Below, piece after piece: positions 1 to 19,301 of a DNA stretch of 64,000 bases; within the stretch, counting starts at the first letter, position 1, and each line of letters begins with the position of its first letter. The translations under genes and the position numbers were made by a program. The notes under the pieces are model-generated. The model made no database searches. It worked only from the letters and a program-made list of their open reading frames with translations, and was not told the origin of the DNA. The stretch is from Hyperoplus lanceolatus (taxonomy: Eukaryota; Chordata; Actinopteri; Uranoscopiformes; Ammodytidae): the NCBI GenBank assembly GCA_026929865.2, contig CM049407.1:14152001-14216000 (forward strand), given 5' to 3'.

Positions 1-110
1 ATTTTTTCTTGTAGTTTTGGGGACCTTTATCGTTACAGCAGTTACACAATGCTTGTGTGCCCGTGTGTGTTTCTAATGTTTTTTCCTATTATCCTGTGTC
101 TGTATTCCAG

Positions 111-7429
<7,319 letters not shown>

Positions 7430-8660
7430 TCGTGTTCCTGCAAGATGAGGAAAGAGGGCACTAGATGTTGTGACTTAGTGCTTTTAACGAAACATTTTGG
7501 GTAAATTTTGTACCTGGCCGACACTCACAGACAGGCACATACATACATCATGTCACGACTGTGCTTTTGGAAAATACTTCTGTCCTCGACAACAACCAGC
7601 CACTAGCTTGGCTTCCTGCACACGCAGTACCACCTGCTATACTACAGCACCTTCAGCACGTGTTGCTATAAGTAATGAACACATTAACGCGTGTAGCCCT
7701 GATTCAGGATCTGGTGCTGAAGATGGATGTCTGAATGAGTTTTGATGATGTTTTCTTTTTTTAAAGGGATACTTAGCTGTAACATGGTCGGTCCTATATA
7801 AAATCATGCCTTAATGACAAGTCCCTCATCATATCATAATAGTAAATAGTGATGTAGTATAAATTAACAAGCTTTGTGCTCTGTCATTTCAAGTTTTTAT
7901 ATTTTGTACTATAGACTGTTGATGTGCCTTGAACTTTATGTTTTACTATAATGATTTAAGTTGCTAAGGTTTGTTTGGCATCACTGTGAAAGCCATGAGT
8001 CTGTCTAGCAGGCTCATGCTTTTCCTATTTTGTTTCCCTCCGCTCATGTACTTCTCAGGGTTAGTGTTGGTGACAATTACTACAGGTAGAATCGCATTTT
8101 GTTTTTTTCTCCCTGAGATTTACACCATATGGTATCCATTCAATGTTTATATGTTTGAACTTGCTATTTTTATTTAAGTCCATCAGTAACTCAAATGGTG
8201 AAGATTTTATTTTTCCAGCAGTGGGAGCCCTGCATTTCACTATTATAGAGGTGGGTAACCTGAGTGAACTTTTATTCTACTACACGCCTTCCTTATTGCA
8301 TAAAAGAGGAGAGGCAAGTAGAGATGAAAATGTTATTATTTTCTTTCATCAACAACATTCAGTTTTCTACATCATAATTTATTTGTGCTCTAAGTCCTTC
8401 AATAACATGGCCATAAACATTTTCTTCAACTCTTATCACTGTGGGTTTTTTTATTGTAACTTAATGTTTTTTTTAATGTTTTCTATAATGATGATATATT
8501 TTGGTAACACATTTGTGTGCACAGCAAGGTTTTGTCTACTATTTGTGACCTCAAGTTATGTTGTGTGTTCCATTTCATTACAACAGTGATTATCATTTTC
8601 CTGTTTCGCCTGACGTTTGTGTCAACATTAAAAGAGTGTGTCGGCAAGTCATCTTAACTA
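7430..8660 (+). other. nf2: nf2 3' untranslated region (extent inferred)
   Basis: The AT-rich sequence after the nf2 stop has no coding signal. The best cleavage signal I see is an ATTAAA at 8627-8632 followed by a GT-rich stretch. The end is therefore an estimate, and cDNA would be needed to fix it. Confidence 0.45.
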
Positions 8661-8764
8661 AAGAGCAAACACTGCTACCAAGGCCAGACAATCCTAATAT
8701 ATATGATATGATTACATTTGTAACTTTATAAACAATATTTTGCTTTTCATGCATTCATTCATTA

Positions 8765-9150
8765 CACCTTTATTTCTACTCAAGAGATCATTGAGTGAAC
8801 TCATTTCCATTGACGTCGGGTCAAACAAAACAAACAAAAACTGAAAAAACACAAACACATTGTACAATGCAAATTTAAAACAGTTGCAGGTGGATTTAAG
8901 ATAACATTTCTAAATTTGTTAAAGGGTGTGAAGGTATTTAGTTTAATTTGTTGCGGAAGTAAGGCGCACTAAAGCTAAATTACCGGTATGTCTTTCCCAG
9001 CTCAGACCGGACTTGTGGAGCATATGAGCATCACTCAAATACTACGTTTTCTTACCCCTGATATAGTTCAGCAGTCTTAAGGACCTGTGTACTGTCCGGG
9101 CTGAGTTTAAGTATTCTGGTAACCACCAGATGGCTCTAAAGAACATATTA
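8765..9150 (-). mobile_element. Degenerate LINE 3' end, antisense
   Basis: Read on the minus strand this is the 3' end of a fish LINE: a degraded RT C-terminus, then a 3'UTR ending near 8765. It shares blocks with 32531-32900, such as gaaggtatttagt and gtctttcccagctcag. No open frame remains. Confidence 0.6.
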
Positions 9151-9243
9151 TCTTTCTCGATTTAGCAAATTGCTTGTAAGATATTTAAAAAAAAAATCAT
9201 AATATAAGGTCCAGAAGACACAACTATCAAAAATTTTCGGACA

Positions 9244-9557
9244 ATGAGGGCTGTTCTTGGTTTGCTGTTGCTGCTGCTCGGTGCATGTGGGTCGGGGGCT
9301 TGGGTTGGGTGAGATGGGTGAGTTTCAGTAGACGTCTCGGGGAGACTCCGTTGAGGAATGGACCGAGCAGACCACAAAGCAAACCCAATGTGACGTATGC
9401 GGGCAGGTGAGGGACCTGAGAGACATGGTGGTGGAGCTCAAGGTGGAGCTGAGGAACATGGAGGCCAGAGTGAAGGAGTGAGAGCCAGGCGAATGAACTG
9501 AAAAGTTCATATGGATTCATAAGCATCATATGGAGCTGCTGCAGAGAGAGAGTTCAG
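9244..9557 (+). pseudogene. C1q-like secreted protein, first-exon pseudogene
   Basis: An ATG opens a signal-peptide-like stretch (MRAVLGLLLLLGACGSGA) that runs into a stop. After a one-base shift and an in-frame TAG the frame continues with QCDVCGQVRDLRDMVVEL and a short coiled coil (KVELRNMEARV). Another stop and shift lead to SESQANELK, and a GT donor-like site sits at 9558. This pattern (signal peptide, Cys pair, coiled coil) is how teleost C1q-domain-like proteins begin. No C1q head is found downstream. At least two frameshifts and two stops mark it as dead. The family call is from memory and moderate. Confidence 0.5.
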
Positions 9558-10960
9558 GTACAGATTGGTTACTTTTACTGTGGATTCACTATTATTTTGA
9601 TAATTTTGTCTAAGTTTCTGTGATGAAAACAAAGTTATGGTTAGGATAATTTAGCTTCCCTTATGAACAGAGCTCATTGTGGTATTCAAACTGTTTTAGA
9701 CATTACCTTTTAACCATTCATAAACACAAATCAAACTTCTTCTCTTTTTCAGCCAAGCCCAAATAACTTATTTTGGGAACAAGACTCCAATGCCTCGTTT
9801 CCACCAAGTAGAGCGGGTCGGATCGGAGCGGTTCGGTCCGGGTAGTTTGGCTTTTCATCTGCCATACCCTAGCCATGCCAACCGTTAAGGACTTTTTGCT
9901 GCATAAACTGCCTCAATGACGCTGATGGATCCGTTTGGTTGAGATTATGATAACGTACAAAAAAGGACTTTCTGACAACTTAAGAAAAGTGGCGATAAGT
10001 GGAGGAGAGGAGTTTCCCTCACAGGGACTGATCACAGCATGAGCGGAGAATGAGGATAATTTACACAGTAGGTTTTGCCTGGAGATTGGGTCTAACTCTT
10101 CAACTACAGAAGGCCTGATAGTGCTTATCCCATGCGTTTCTACTGCAGTCTGTCCCATGGCATTTGGCACACAGTTTAGAGTAATGGTACAGAAGGGGCA
10201 GGACTTCATTTGGAGACTGTGAATTGATTCTAGACAGCAATGACTGGAGAGGCACACTGCAAAGAAATAAAGGAGTGAATTCACGTCCTACACAGAGAAT
10301 ACGCCTTTGAAGGGATTTTGCTGTGAAGGCATATAAAGGAGTGAAATAATTGGATGCTGGAGGCCTCATCTCAGCAGAAGCAAGAATGCAAACCCTATTC
10401 TTTCTTTCCATGAGGATAAGGCATGTGGAGGAGGTAAGGTCGGGTGACAGGGTTTGTCTTCTAGTAAATTCACAACGGAGGGGGTTAATATATTGTCTTT
10501 CGTGTAACACCTAACATTTAAAGTAACAACGTTAGGGCATTCTTTTCTGTGGTATTGCATCTTGGGTAGACGTCCTGTTACACACAGGTACCAGGGCGTC
10601 TACACAACGTATTGCTTTCTTCTGAGATATTGATCCTCTCATGGTTACTCTGCACCACTACAGATGAAAGATGTAGTGGTGCTGCTTCCCTGCTTGGTTT
10701 CATCTTGGTGAACCTATTTTTGAGGAATGAATGAATTTTCTGAGGAAGAAATGGAGTCAGAGCAGTAGAATGTAATCCCTACTCTTACTCCTTCTCCTGG
10801 GAGGCTATGGATTAAATAACAATAGAACAAGGACTGGGCAGGCTTATCCTCATGCGTCCTCATTCAGTTTATGGTAATTCACTATAGCTGAGTAAAGGTT
10901 ATTTCACCAATATTTCATTCAAACGTGTCACAGTTAATCTATTTATAGCTTATATATATA
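9558..10960. other. Intergenic, no gene recognised
   Basis: No exon-like or coding signal stands out. The block near 9791 (cgtttccaccaagtag, then repeated cggtt/cggag steps) resembles the end of fish non-autonomous DNA transposons, but no matching opposite end was found. A small imperfect hairpin lies at 10566-10603. Confidence 0.4.
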
Positions 10961-11812
10961 CACTCACCGGCCACTTTATTAGGTCCAGTGGTTCATTTTC
11001 TTGTTAACACATATAAATAATCAGCCAATCACATGGCAGCAACTCAATGCATTTAGGCATGTAGACCTGGACCGGACAACTTACTGAGGATGAAACCGAG
11101 CATCAGAATGGGTAAGAAAGGGGTTTTAAGTGACTTTGAACATGGCAACGTTGAGGGTGCCAGGAGGGCTGGAATGAGTATTTCAAAAACTGCTGATTTA
11201 CTGGGATTTTCACTCCAAACCATCTCTAGGGTTTACAGAGAATGGTCTGAAAAAGAAAAAATATCCAGTGAGCGGCATTTGTGTGGACGTAAAATGCCTT
11301 GTTGAAGTCAGAGGTCAGTGGAGGATGGGCATACTGGTTCGAGATTATAGAAGGGCACCAGTAACTCAAATAACCACTCGTTACAACCAGGGTATGCAGA
11401 ATACCATCCCTGAACGCAAAACACGACCAACCTTGAAGCAGATGGGCTACAGCAACAGAAGACCCCACCGGCTGCCACTCCTGTCAGCTAAAAACAGGAA
11501 AATGAGGCTACAATTCTCACAGGATCCCCAATATTGGACAATAGAAGATTGAAAAATCATGCCTGGTCTGATGAGTCTCGATTTCAGTTGCGACATGAAA
11601 GTATGGATCCATCCTGCCGTGCACCATCAACCATGCCATGTTCAAAGTCACCTAAACCCCCTTTCGTCCCCATTCTGATTTGACTTCAGTACATTGTCTT
11701 GACCACGTCTAAATGCCTAAATGCATTAAATTGCTGCCATGTGATTGGCTGATTAGCTTTTTGTTTTTTTAAGCCATTGAACAGGTGTACCTAATAAAGT
11801 GGCCGGTGAGTG
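10961..11812 (+). mobile_element. Tc1-like DNA transposon, internally deleted
   Basis: The ends are inverted copies (cactcaccggccacttta at 10961 and its complement ending at 11812), flanked by TA on each side. Inside is a decayed transposase. It has an N-terminal helix-turn-helix (MGKKGVLSDFEHGNVEGARR, ISKTADLLGFSLQTISRVYR) and, after a frameshift, QITTRYNQGMQNTIPE and PLLSAKNRKMRLQF. The catalytic DDE core is largely deleted, so at about 850 bp it is well short of a full Tc1. Confidence 0.9.
11090..11640 (+). pseudogene. Tc1 transposase remnant
   Basis: The reading frame starts at 11090 and breaks at about 11300. It resumes in another frame to about 11552 and trails off after WSDESRFQLRH-like sequence. 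It has the DNA-binding domain and the first catalytic-Asp region, but no second Asp or Glu segment. It is not functional. Confidence 0.8.
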
Positions 11813-12933
11813 TATATGATAGGTATCTATCTATAGTTAGAAAGATAGATAGATGTTGCACCACTTCAGTAGGCCTATGTACTGAAAAACACATAGGATC
11901 AGGGTGTGAAGTTAGGAAATATAATAAATGTATACTGCACCTATTGTAATATCAAGATCTTCAATATGACAATTGAGCAACAATGTTGCCAGACAGCTGG
12001 ATACATAGCAAGACCATCCTTGAGAGCCGCACACAGATCATAAATGCACAAGTCACTGCACAATATCAAAACTTGAAAATATCCGCCCACCAATTCTGTG
12101 CAGTGTCTGGGTAGAGCATTAGTTGCCCAGCAACCCATAAGGTGACAACAAGGCTCTAGTAAGTGACTGCGCCCGGCTGCTCTTTTCCAATACATACTAT
12201 ACTGTTTGTGTACAGATGGAAAAGGTGAAGTCAAACATGTTGTGTCAAGTGAGGTCTTGGTCGTGTATTTGTTTAAACTTTGGTCAGTGCTAGGCTGGCC
12301 ATTTTCCCCTGCTTTCAGTTACATATAAGAAGAAGAGAGGGCCTTTGTATACATTTGGTTAGTTGAGGGAAATACTTAGCTTTCTTTGAGCTTTTGTAGG
12401 CATTTGGCAGCATATTGTCGGGGACAAGTTTCCATACTTCATAAAGAGGAGGGGGCTGGGGGTGTGTTTATGTGTGCACCAGTGGGGTGTACCTGGCAAG
12501 GTCTCACATCAGTCATCTAGGCAGATGGGATTTCTCTAATCTGTCAAACCTGGCAGTTGACTGCAACGGGGAAAAAACTGATGCAGACTGACTGTTTGAT
12601 ATTACAAGGCTTGTTTCACTGTGATGTATGTGTATCTTATATCTGTATTCTTCTGTCTTTATGGGGACAACCCCATATATGGGTATTTATTTTGTTTTAA
12701 CAACCTCTATGCAGCGTCAGAGGGGACTAGCCAGGCAGCAGAATATGAACTTCATCTTTTTTGTTTTTCCTTTCCATTTGACTTGACACAGTGAGAATGA
12801 CGGGGAAAAAGGTTTGCTTTTATTATTGTTGAAACGGGCCGGTACAGAGGCTTGCTGTTGCTCACTCACAGCGAGAGGGGCTTCCTTAGCTGTTCAAGTT
12901 TGTCAAATGACATGCAAATCTATGCAGCACACA

Positions 12934-12934
<1 letters not shown>
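11813..12934. other. Intergenic, nothing recognised
   Basis: Only short GATA-like repeats just after the Tc1 end, and otherwise unique-looking sequence without exon signals. Confidence 0.4.

Positions 12935-12984
<50 letters not shown>
12935..12984. repeat. (AC)25 microsatellite
   Basis: A perfect AC tract followed by imperfect acgc units up to about 13002. Confidence 0.97.
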
Positions 12985-12991
<7 letters not shown>

Positions 12992-13519
12992 CGCACGCAC
13001 GCAAAGAAAAATAGCTTTGTTCTTGATCAGCCTCTAAGTGATCCACACACAGTGTCAGCTGCAGCACAGAGAGCCTTCTGGGCTATCCTTTGCACAAATC
13101 AAATCAAGCCAATCATCCTCACAAAATCCAATCATTCTACAATACAGGTATTCAATCTGGGGCTTTATACAATAACAGAATAATTGTTTTTCTAAAATGT
13201 GAGGCATCCATTTCACCTGAATTTCTTAAATAATATGGTGTGTTGACTATTCAAAAGTGAAGGTTATACGGGAATATGTTATACTGAAGAGGAACATTTT
13301 AGTGAGTCATAATCATAGAAGTTTTTATTTTCTCCATAAATGATTTTTATTGCGTTTCTAAAATGATAGAAGTACAATACATAATATAAATAAATAAATA
13401 AATATCAGCGAGTGTGAAAACCTTCCTTGGCTACTTTTAGCAAAATCAGACCACATAATCCTTTTATGAATTGGTCCCTGTGTCAGATTAGGCCGCCATA
13501 GTGACATTTAACACATGTG

Positions 13520-14230
13520 GTCAATAAAAAGGTTAAAACACCTAAAAGAAAGAGCCAGATTGATGGCAGCAGTCAAGATGAATTAAGACAAAGGCTTGTA
13601 TAGGTTGTACTAGGTGTAGTGAAAGTGGAACATCTTCTTATATAATAGATATTCCTTTCCCCATTTTCCTAATACTTTGTTTATGTGATTCTGCCACGCT
13701 AACTGCACATCAAGGATGACCCCTAGAAGTGTAGCCTCAGTGCCTTGCTCAATACAGCTGCTGTTGATAAAGATTCTTGACAGATTCTCTCACCTCAGTC
13801 TTTGATACATTTAGAACTAGATTTTTTGTTGTTATTCAGGCCAAAAATAATTTAATTTAAATTTTTAAATGATATACTAAGCTATTCCACACTGGTTGAT
13901 GATATTTAACTTTAACTGTAACAATCAGCAAACAAAGCTACATTGGCTTTACTCAAAACAAGTGAATATCATAGGTAAAATAAATACACATCACTGTCCT
14001 CATGCTACAAAGACTGCCATTAAGGTAAACCATTTGTGTTCTCTCGTTATCCAGTTAAGGGTTGAAGTATTGAATTCAAAACCAGCAAGTTTCATAATGA
14101 CCATCTCATGGCCTATTAGATCCAATGCAGCACTAAAATCAAGTAACACAGTAACAAAAGTCCTGTTCCTGTCTGTATCACTCAACCTCACTCACTGTAT
14201 CAAATTCCGAGTTCAGTTCATTGACATAAA
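13520..14230 (-). mobile_element. LINE reverse transcriptase fragment, antisense, degenerate
   Basis: On the minus strand, 14191-14000 reads FVTVLLDFSAALDLIGHEM followed by KLAGFEFNTSTLNWI, which is RT motif A and the segment after it. Further on, the YADD box appears only as a degraded FADC near 13930. At 13745-13680 the sequence reads LLGVILDVQLAWQNHI, the post-RT block of L2/jockey-like fish LINEs. Stops and shifts separate the blocks, so it is a dead copy. Confidence 0.75.
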
Positions 14231-14706
14231 AACAATGTAACGTGATGTGGCAGAGAGAGGTTGTGTCAACTGGTCATGTGTATTTACTGAGAAAGAACAA
14301 GCTGATTCTTGGGAACTTTGCGGTCCACGCAACCACTTGGTTGCCTTCCAAGTGTTGTCTGTGGTATGTGTGAAAACGGTGCACTCTCTCTTTTTGCTAT
14401 AATATGTGTTTGTTGCTTGTTGAACCCTAGCTCTTTTTTATTTATTGTTGGTAATTTCTATTTAATTGTCTGAGTTCTTGCCCCGTCTGGTTGATGTTTT
14501 GTAAGGCTATACTAGGCTGTATATTTATGACGCTTATTATCACTTCTACACAAAGGCTGCAAAGTAAGGCCCGACTGATATGGATTTTTGAGTGCCGATG
14601 TGATTATTTTCAGAGAGAAATTATGATAACGATTAAATTGACAGATCAAATAAAAAATTTTCCCTCAAAATATATATGAAACTGTTTTACTTTTTTGAAT
14701 CCTTAA

Positions 14707-14740
14707 ATATATATATATATATATATATACACACAGTAAA

Positions 14741-14822
<82 letters not shown>
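14707..14822. repeat. (TA)n microsatellites
   Basis: Two AT tracts, 14707-14729 and 14745-14822, are separated by acacacagtaaagtttt. They lie inside the hAT-type element. Confidence 0.97.
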
Positions 14823-14823
<1 letters not shown>

Positions 14824-14949
14824 TTTTACTGTCAAAAATTTGTACAGGAACCTTTTCTTTATAGAAATATGCATTGTCTAAAAAAGATAAAGTGTTACAA
14901 ATATGTCTTAACTCAGCAATAAGCATTTTATCGCACCCAACCCTCTGAA

Positions 14950-15186
14950 ACTAGCCTGGCTCCGCCAGCCTACCTACTTCCGCCCAGATTTAATTTTCCC
15001 TTCAGTAGTCAAATGAAATTAAATACTCTGAAACTCCCTCCCCCCCAAAATCAGCATCTCAGACTCAATAAACCCATTCAAAAGTTAACTCAAAACTCAC
15101 CTCTTTAAGAAAGCATAATGACACCTGACTCCACTCCAAACCTTATTTTAAATGTTTCTGTATTTTTTTTTCTTTTTCTATATGTA
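14950..15186 (+). mobile_element. LINE 3' end, left part (split by later insertion)
   Basis: The frame around 15077-15120 reads FKS*LKTHLFKKA*, the usual C-terminus of fish LINE reverse transcriptases with one stop. The element continues after the insertion, at 16837. Confidence 0.6.
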
Positions 15187-16836
15187 GGGGAGAAGGGGGT
15201 AATCTGAGCCACTTTTTACATTTGCTCAGCTAAAATGATTTATCACTCAAATTTACAAATTTCCCATTAATTCAGGATGTTTCCTAGAAATGGGAATTAG
15301 CAGAATTTTTTCAAGACAAACGGCAGCGAAAATATGATTGTTTTAAAAAAAGTTGTCATGTGGCTCACTTTACCCCAGCTGTGGGGTAAACTGAGACAGA
15401 CCAGAAAAATCAAGGGGGTAAAGTGAACCAGCTGAGGGTAAACTGATCCACTTACTTTTTCCACTCTGAAACTACCATAACAACACATATTGTAACAGTT
15501 AGAATCCTGAAAGCTAGCCACACATTCCAGAACTAATGTCGGACTAGTAAAAGAATGATGGGGTTTGGTCAATTAAGCAAAGCGAGTTTTCTAAACACTT
15601 GAAAGTAACTTTGAACAAAATCAAATAAAACATATTATAATTCAAAAGGTTTTAATAAGATTCAAATGAAAGATAGAACCAGTTAGATTAGAACACAGTC
15701 TGGGGGTCAGAACACAGGACCCTTAGAGCCAGTTTGTGTCTGGGGGTCAAAGCATAGGAAAATCAGAACCAGCGAGAACAGCCTGGGACTCAGAACACAG
15801 GAGAAGACCCAACTGGATTATGACATCAGCCTGTCATACTCTACAACTAGGCCTACTCTACATTCCAGCCCTGAAGGTTACAGGGAAAGATGAGAAGGTG
15901 ATGGTGCTCTTTCCGTGTGGTTGCCCCCCAAGTCGTCTTCCTGGTGTATTTCCTTTGCATGATAGCTTTTCTACAATGTGCATGACATTAAAATAAAACA
16001 TATGTTATGTAATATTACATTAAAATATGTTTAAGACTAAACTTAACTTGTGCCTCATGGTGGGGCATGGTGGGGCCCACAGCATTTGGCTCACTTTCCC
16101 CCACCACCACAATTTGAGAAAAAACTACCTCTCTTAGCATTTCAGGCTAATCTTTAGCTAATATCATCACATGGTTTTTATTTCAAATCAAATCAAATCA
16201 AATCAATTTTATTTGTATAGCCCAGAATCACAAATTTGCATTTGCCTCAGTGGGCGTCACATTGCATACAATAGAACACAGTCAAACAGTATAACATAAT
16301 ATATAATAAAAATAGTGTGGATGCATGAGGACTTCCAATGCTGAGGGGGGACCAGATCCTCGCCGTCTCGCCTCAACCAGAGAAAGCTGGAAGAGGACAG
16401 ACAAAACCAATGAGTAAACAAAAGAACATTAAGCGAAACACAGCGGCCACAGCGGCTACAGCGGCCCGACCGACCGGATGTGCCCGGCCAATGAAGCAAA
16501 GCCGGGGGCAACAGGCAAAATGTTGCCCCCGGCGTAATGCATATTTGTTGGTAGTTCATCAATACGTATTATAAAAGTTTTTCTACGTGAATACATTTGC
16601 TTTGGCACAACAGTTGATTAAGTTGACAGCAAGAAAATTTACTTTTACATGCAAAACACCTATTTTGGTGAAAAAAACATGCTTACCACAGCACCATGAG
16701 GTCCTCTCTTTCAGAGCCATTGGGAAATGAGAGGGGCTTGAAAACATATATCTCACATGACCACAAATGTTTTCCGTTGCCTAGATACAGGGGGTGGCTC
16801 ACATTACCTGATGCCTCAGATTCCCCCGTTCTCCCC
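15187..16836. mobile_element. TA-flanked DNA transposon, non-autonomous
   Basis: Inverted ends: ggggagaagggggtaatctg at 15187, and ggggagaacgggggaatctg as the reverse complement ending at 16836. A TA sits on each side. Subterminal copies of a ggggtaaa(c/g)tgagcca-like motif recur at 15360-15452. The flanking sequence is a LINE 3' end that becomes continuous if the element is removed, so the boundaries are well supported. No transposase frame was found, and the superfamily is unknown. Confidence 0.75.
16183..16540. repeat. Dispersed fish repeat ((AAATC)n-tailed SINE/LINE tail) with strong hairpin
   Basis: It starts with tandem aaatc units, then ttttatttgtatagccca and a cacaaatttgcatttgcctc block, a tail common in many teleost genomes as I recall it. 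It is nested inside the 15187-16836 element. A perfect GC-rich hairpin with 13-bp arms and a 7-base loop lies at 16501-16533. Confidence 0.6.
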
Positions 16837-16918
16837 TATGATTTTCTTTATGTATGATGTGTCTTTGAGTGACCTCCAAAAAAAACGCTATACAAATTCT
16901 ATCAATTATTATTATGAT
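16837..16918 (+). mobile_element. LINE 3' end, right part
   Basis: The sequence gtgtctttgagtgacctcc, then cgctatacaaattc and attattattat, is the standard 3'UTR tail of fish LINEs. It completes the fragment at 14950-15186. Confidence 0.65.
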
Positions 16919-17215
16919 TAACAGTCAAGCGATGACAAATGCCTCTGCTATTGGTTGCAGTGGGAACTGTCAAGTGTAAATTAATCCAATGTATTCCAAC
17001 ACACCTGCTGCAAATAGGCTATAGCCTTAATGCTATTCATTAAAGCTCCCTCAAGGACAGCAATACATTTTACTCAACATGAATGCTTGAATTAAAAATA
17101 AATAATAATAACTAAAAAAATTGTCAAAATTTTGCAGATGACGATTATTCTGAGATGCTATAATCGTCCGATCAAATCGTCCGGCTGATAAATCGGTCAG
17201 GCCCTATTGCAAAGT

Positions 17216-19077
17216 GCTGAAATTTAATTTGTGTGGACACAAGGGATCTGTTGTGGGATGCTGTTCTACTTATATCGTTGGATTAACATTACATGAAATT
17301 TATTTTGTAGCTTTTAGTTAATTACTTGAGTACAATTTTCTAGTACTCTTCCCTTCTCTCACAACAAGTAATTCTACAGTCCCCAAGCTATGGATGGGCA
17401 GAGTGTTGGTCTTGGAGCCATATGGTCCCTGTTCCTGCTCAGTGATTGGAATCAGAGGTCACACTGTGCTTTGCTTTGCAGATGGCGAAGGTGATGGTGG
17501 AGTCAGATTAAATATCGATCTGAAGTGTGTGTGTGACTTTATTAGTGGCCATACTCTTGTTTTTCCAGTTTCCCTATATTGATGTATCTAACACCTTATA
17601 GCATCTGTTAACTGCAGGTAATTCTTTTATAGCAAATTCCTGATGCTTCTCCTCATTTGCAATTAGCTGGCGGGTTGCTGAATACTTGGTGTCTTCTCCT
17701 TTCTTGTGTGTGTCATGCATTCAACAAATATCAGTGGATCGATTCTCATTTGTGTAGGCCGACCCTTAAGGTTGACTCCTCCTGTGTTGTGTTGTGTTGT
17801 GTTGTGCAACTTGCCAACATGATGTGACACTGTTGATATGGAGATGGATCAATAGGACGGCATACTGTCTACCCAGGAGATAATGAGGCATCTCTAACAC
17901 TCACAGCATCATGTGTATACTCAACTGGTACCATTTTAAATGCATTTTGTTTTCTCTATAGGCCTACACTGTGATTTTGTACGAGGGTGAGGTATCCTTG
18001 TTTTAGTGCCAAACAATTCTTACTGCAATTTGCTTTCAAAAGTTCAGTTTATTTTAATTAGCAGCTTGAGAGGATTGAATTCCTTTTCGATAAAGGTTTG
18101 TTCTTCTCTATTGCTCTGGTAGATTGAGGACACTTTTCATTTTCCTATCACTAAATAACCTTTAATTTAATCATATTATAGTGCTTCATCATCACTTTAC
18201 AATGTATTACTCTTTGTCCAATTTTTAAGATTTTTTTTTTCTCAACTGACAATTCCAGATTTTTCTGCTTTCTTTGGTCTCTTGTGCAATGTCTGCAACA
18301 TAATGTTCACATCCATTCAGACATAATTATTTACTGAGCTTTCACAGCAATACCAATAATAATACAATAATTATTATTTACTATCTTTGAGCAATACTCA
18401 TTTATTCAACTCAATAGATTGTGCTTGATCAATTTGATCCTCTTGGTTGTAAAGCAACTATAGTAAGTTATTTTTACAATAGCAAAACTAGATGAAAATA
18501 TGGAAGGAATATGCAAGGAATTATCACCGAATCTGCAAATCCCATTGACGTATCTGGATCTTTATAGTGAGTTTCATTTCACTGTTAGGCTGCAACTTTA
18601 CTGTTTTTGCTTTATTCTCACTGCTCTCATACCATCAATAACAGACGCAGCAGACATTTGTTTTCCGTTAAAAATCTCCAAAAACTCCACCGCACACCTC
18701 CTGTTCAGCGCCAAACAACAGACAGACTGAATAAGTAGTTGGTGAATACAGTGCGGAGCATTTAGCAGCTACATTAAGGGTGTCGTCTGGAGGATCAAAT
18801 CTGAGCCATTAGCTTGAACCCTGCCACCCGAGTGTCAGACTTTGCTTAAATTTGCAAACATGATTTGGCATGAACAAAGACAACAAAGAAGGAGATGACT
18901 CAGCAGAGGAAAACTAAAAACTAAAGTTTTGAATATGCTTATCTACTTACCCCATCTTTAAAAACAAATGCAAATCAAATCAAATCAAAAATATAGAATA
19001 CATAAATTCCATGTTGTAGTTTTTATCTTATCTCAGATTTCAATGGATTCAAGTAGAGAGCGATAGCAAGAGTTAGT

Positions 19078-19079
<2 letters not shown>
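17216..19079. other. Intergenic, nothing recognised
   Basis: AT-rich sequence without exon signals. A short (TGTGT)n run lies at about 17783-17806, and caaat-type pentamers lie near 18968-18987. Confidence 0.4.
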
Positions 19080-19131
<52 letters not shown>

Positions 19132-19229
19132 ATGCCTTTTGGCACAGCCTCCTAAATCTTCAGGCTGTTCATCTTATCATCCGTGATTTGGCAGCTTCTC
19201 TGTTTGTGTAAGTATATTTAGATATTTAA

Positions 19230-19301
<72 letters not shown>
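19080..19301. repeat. Two (TG)n microsatellites
   Basis: Tracts at about 19080-19130 and 19231-19300, about 100 bp apart, with a CA-rich stretch at 19331-19356 that could pair with them. Confidence 0.96.

Larger units (their letters stand above)
14566..17207. mobile_element. hAT-type non-autonomous element hosting nested insertions
   Basis: The left end (aaggcccgactgat, 14566) and right end (reverse complement atagggcctgaccgat, ending at 17207) are short imperfect inverted repeats. They are bracketed by an identical 8-bp duplication, tgcaaagt, at 14558-14565 and 17208-17215. An 8-bp target duplication is the hallmark of the hAT superfamily. No transposase is seen. Inside lie a TA microsatellite, a LINE 3' end, and another transposon with its own passenger. 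Confidence 0.7.
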
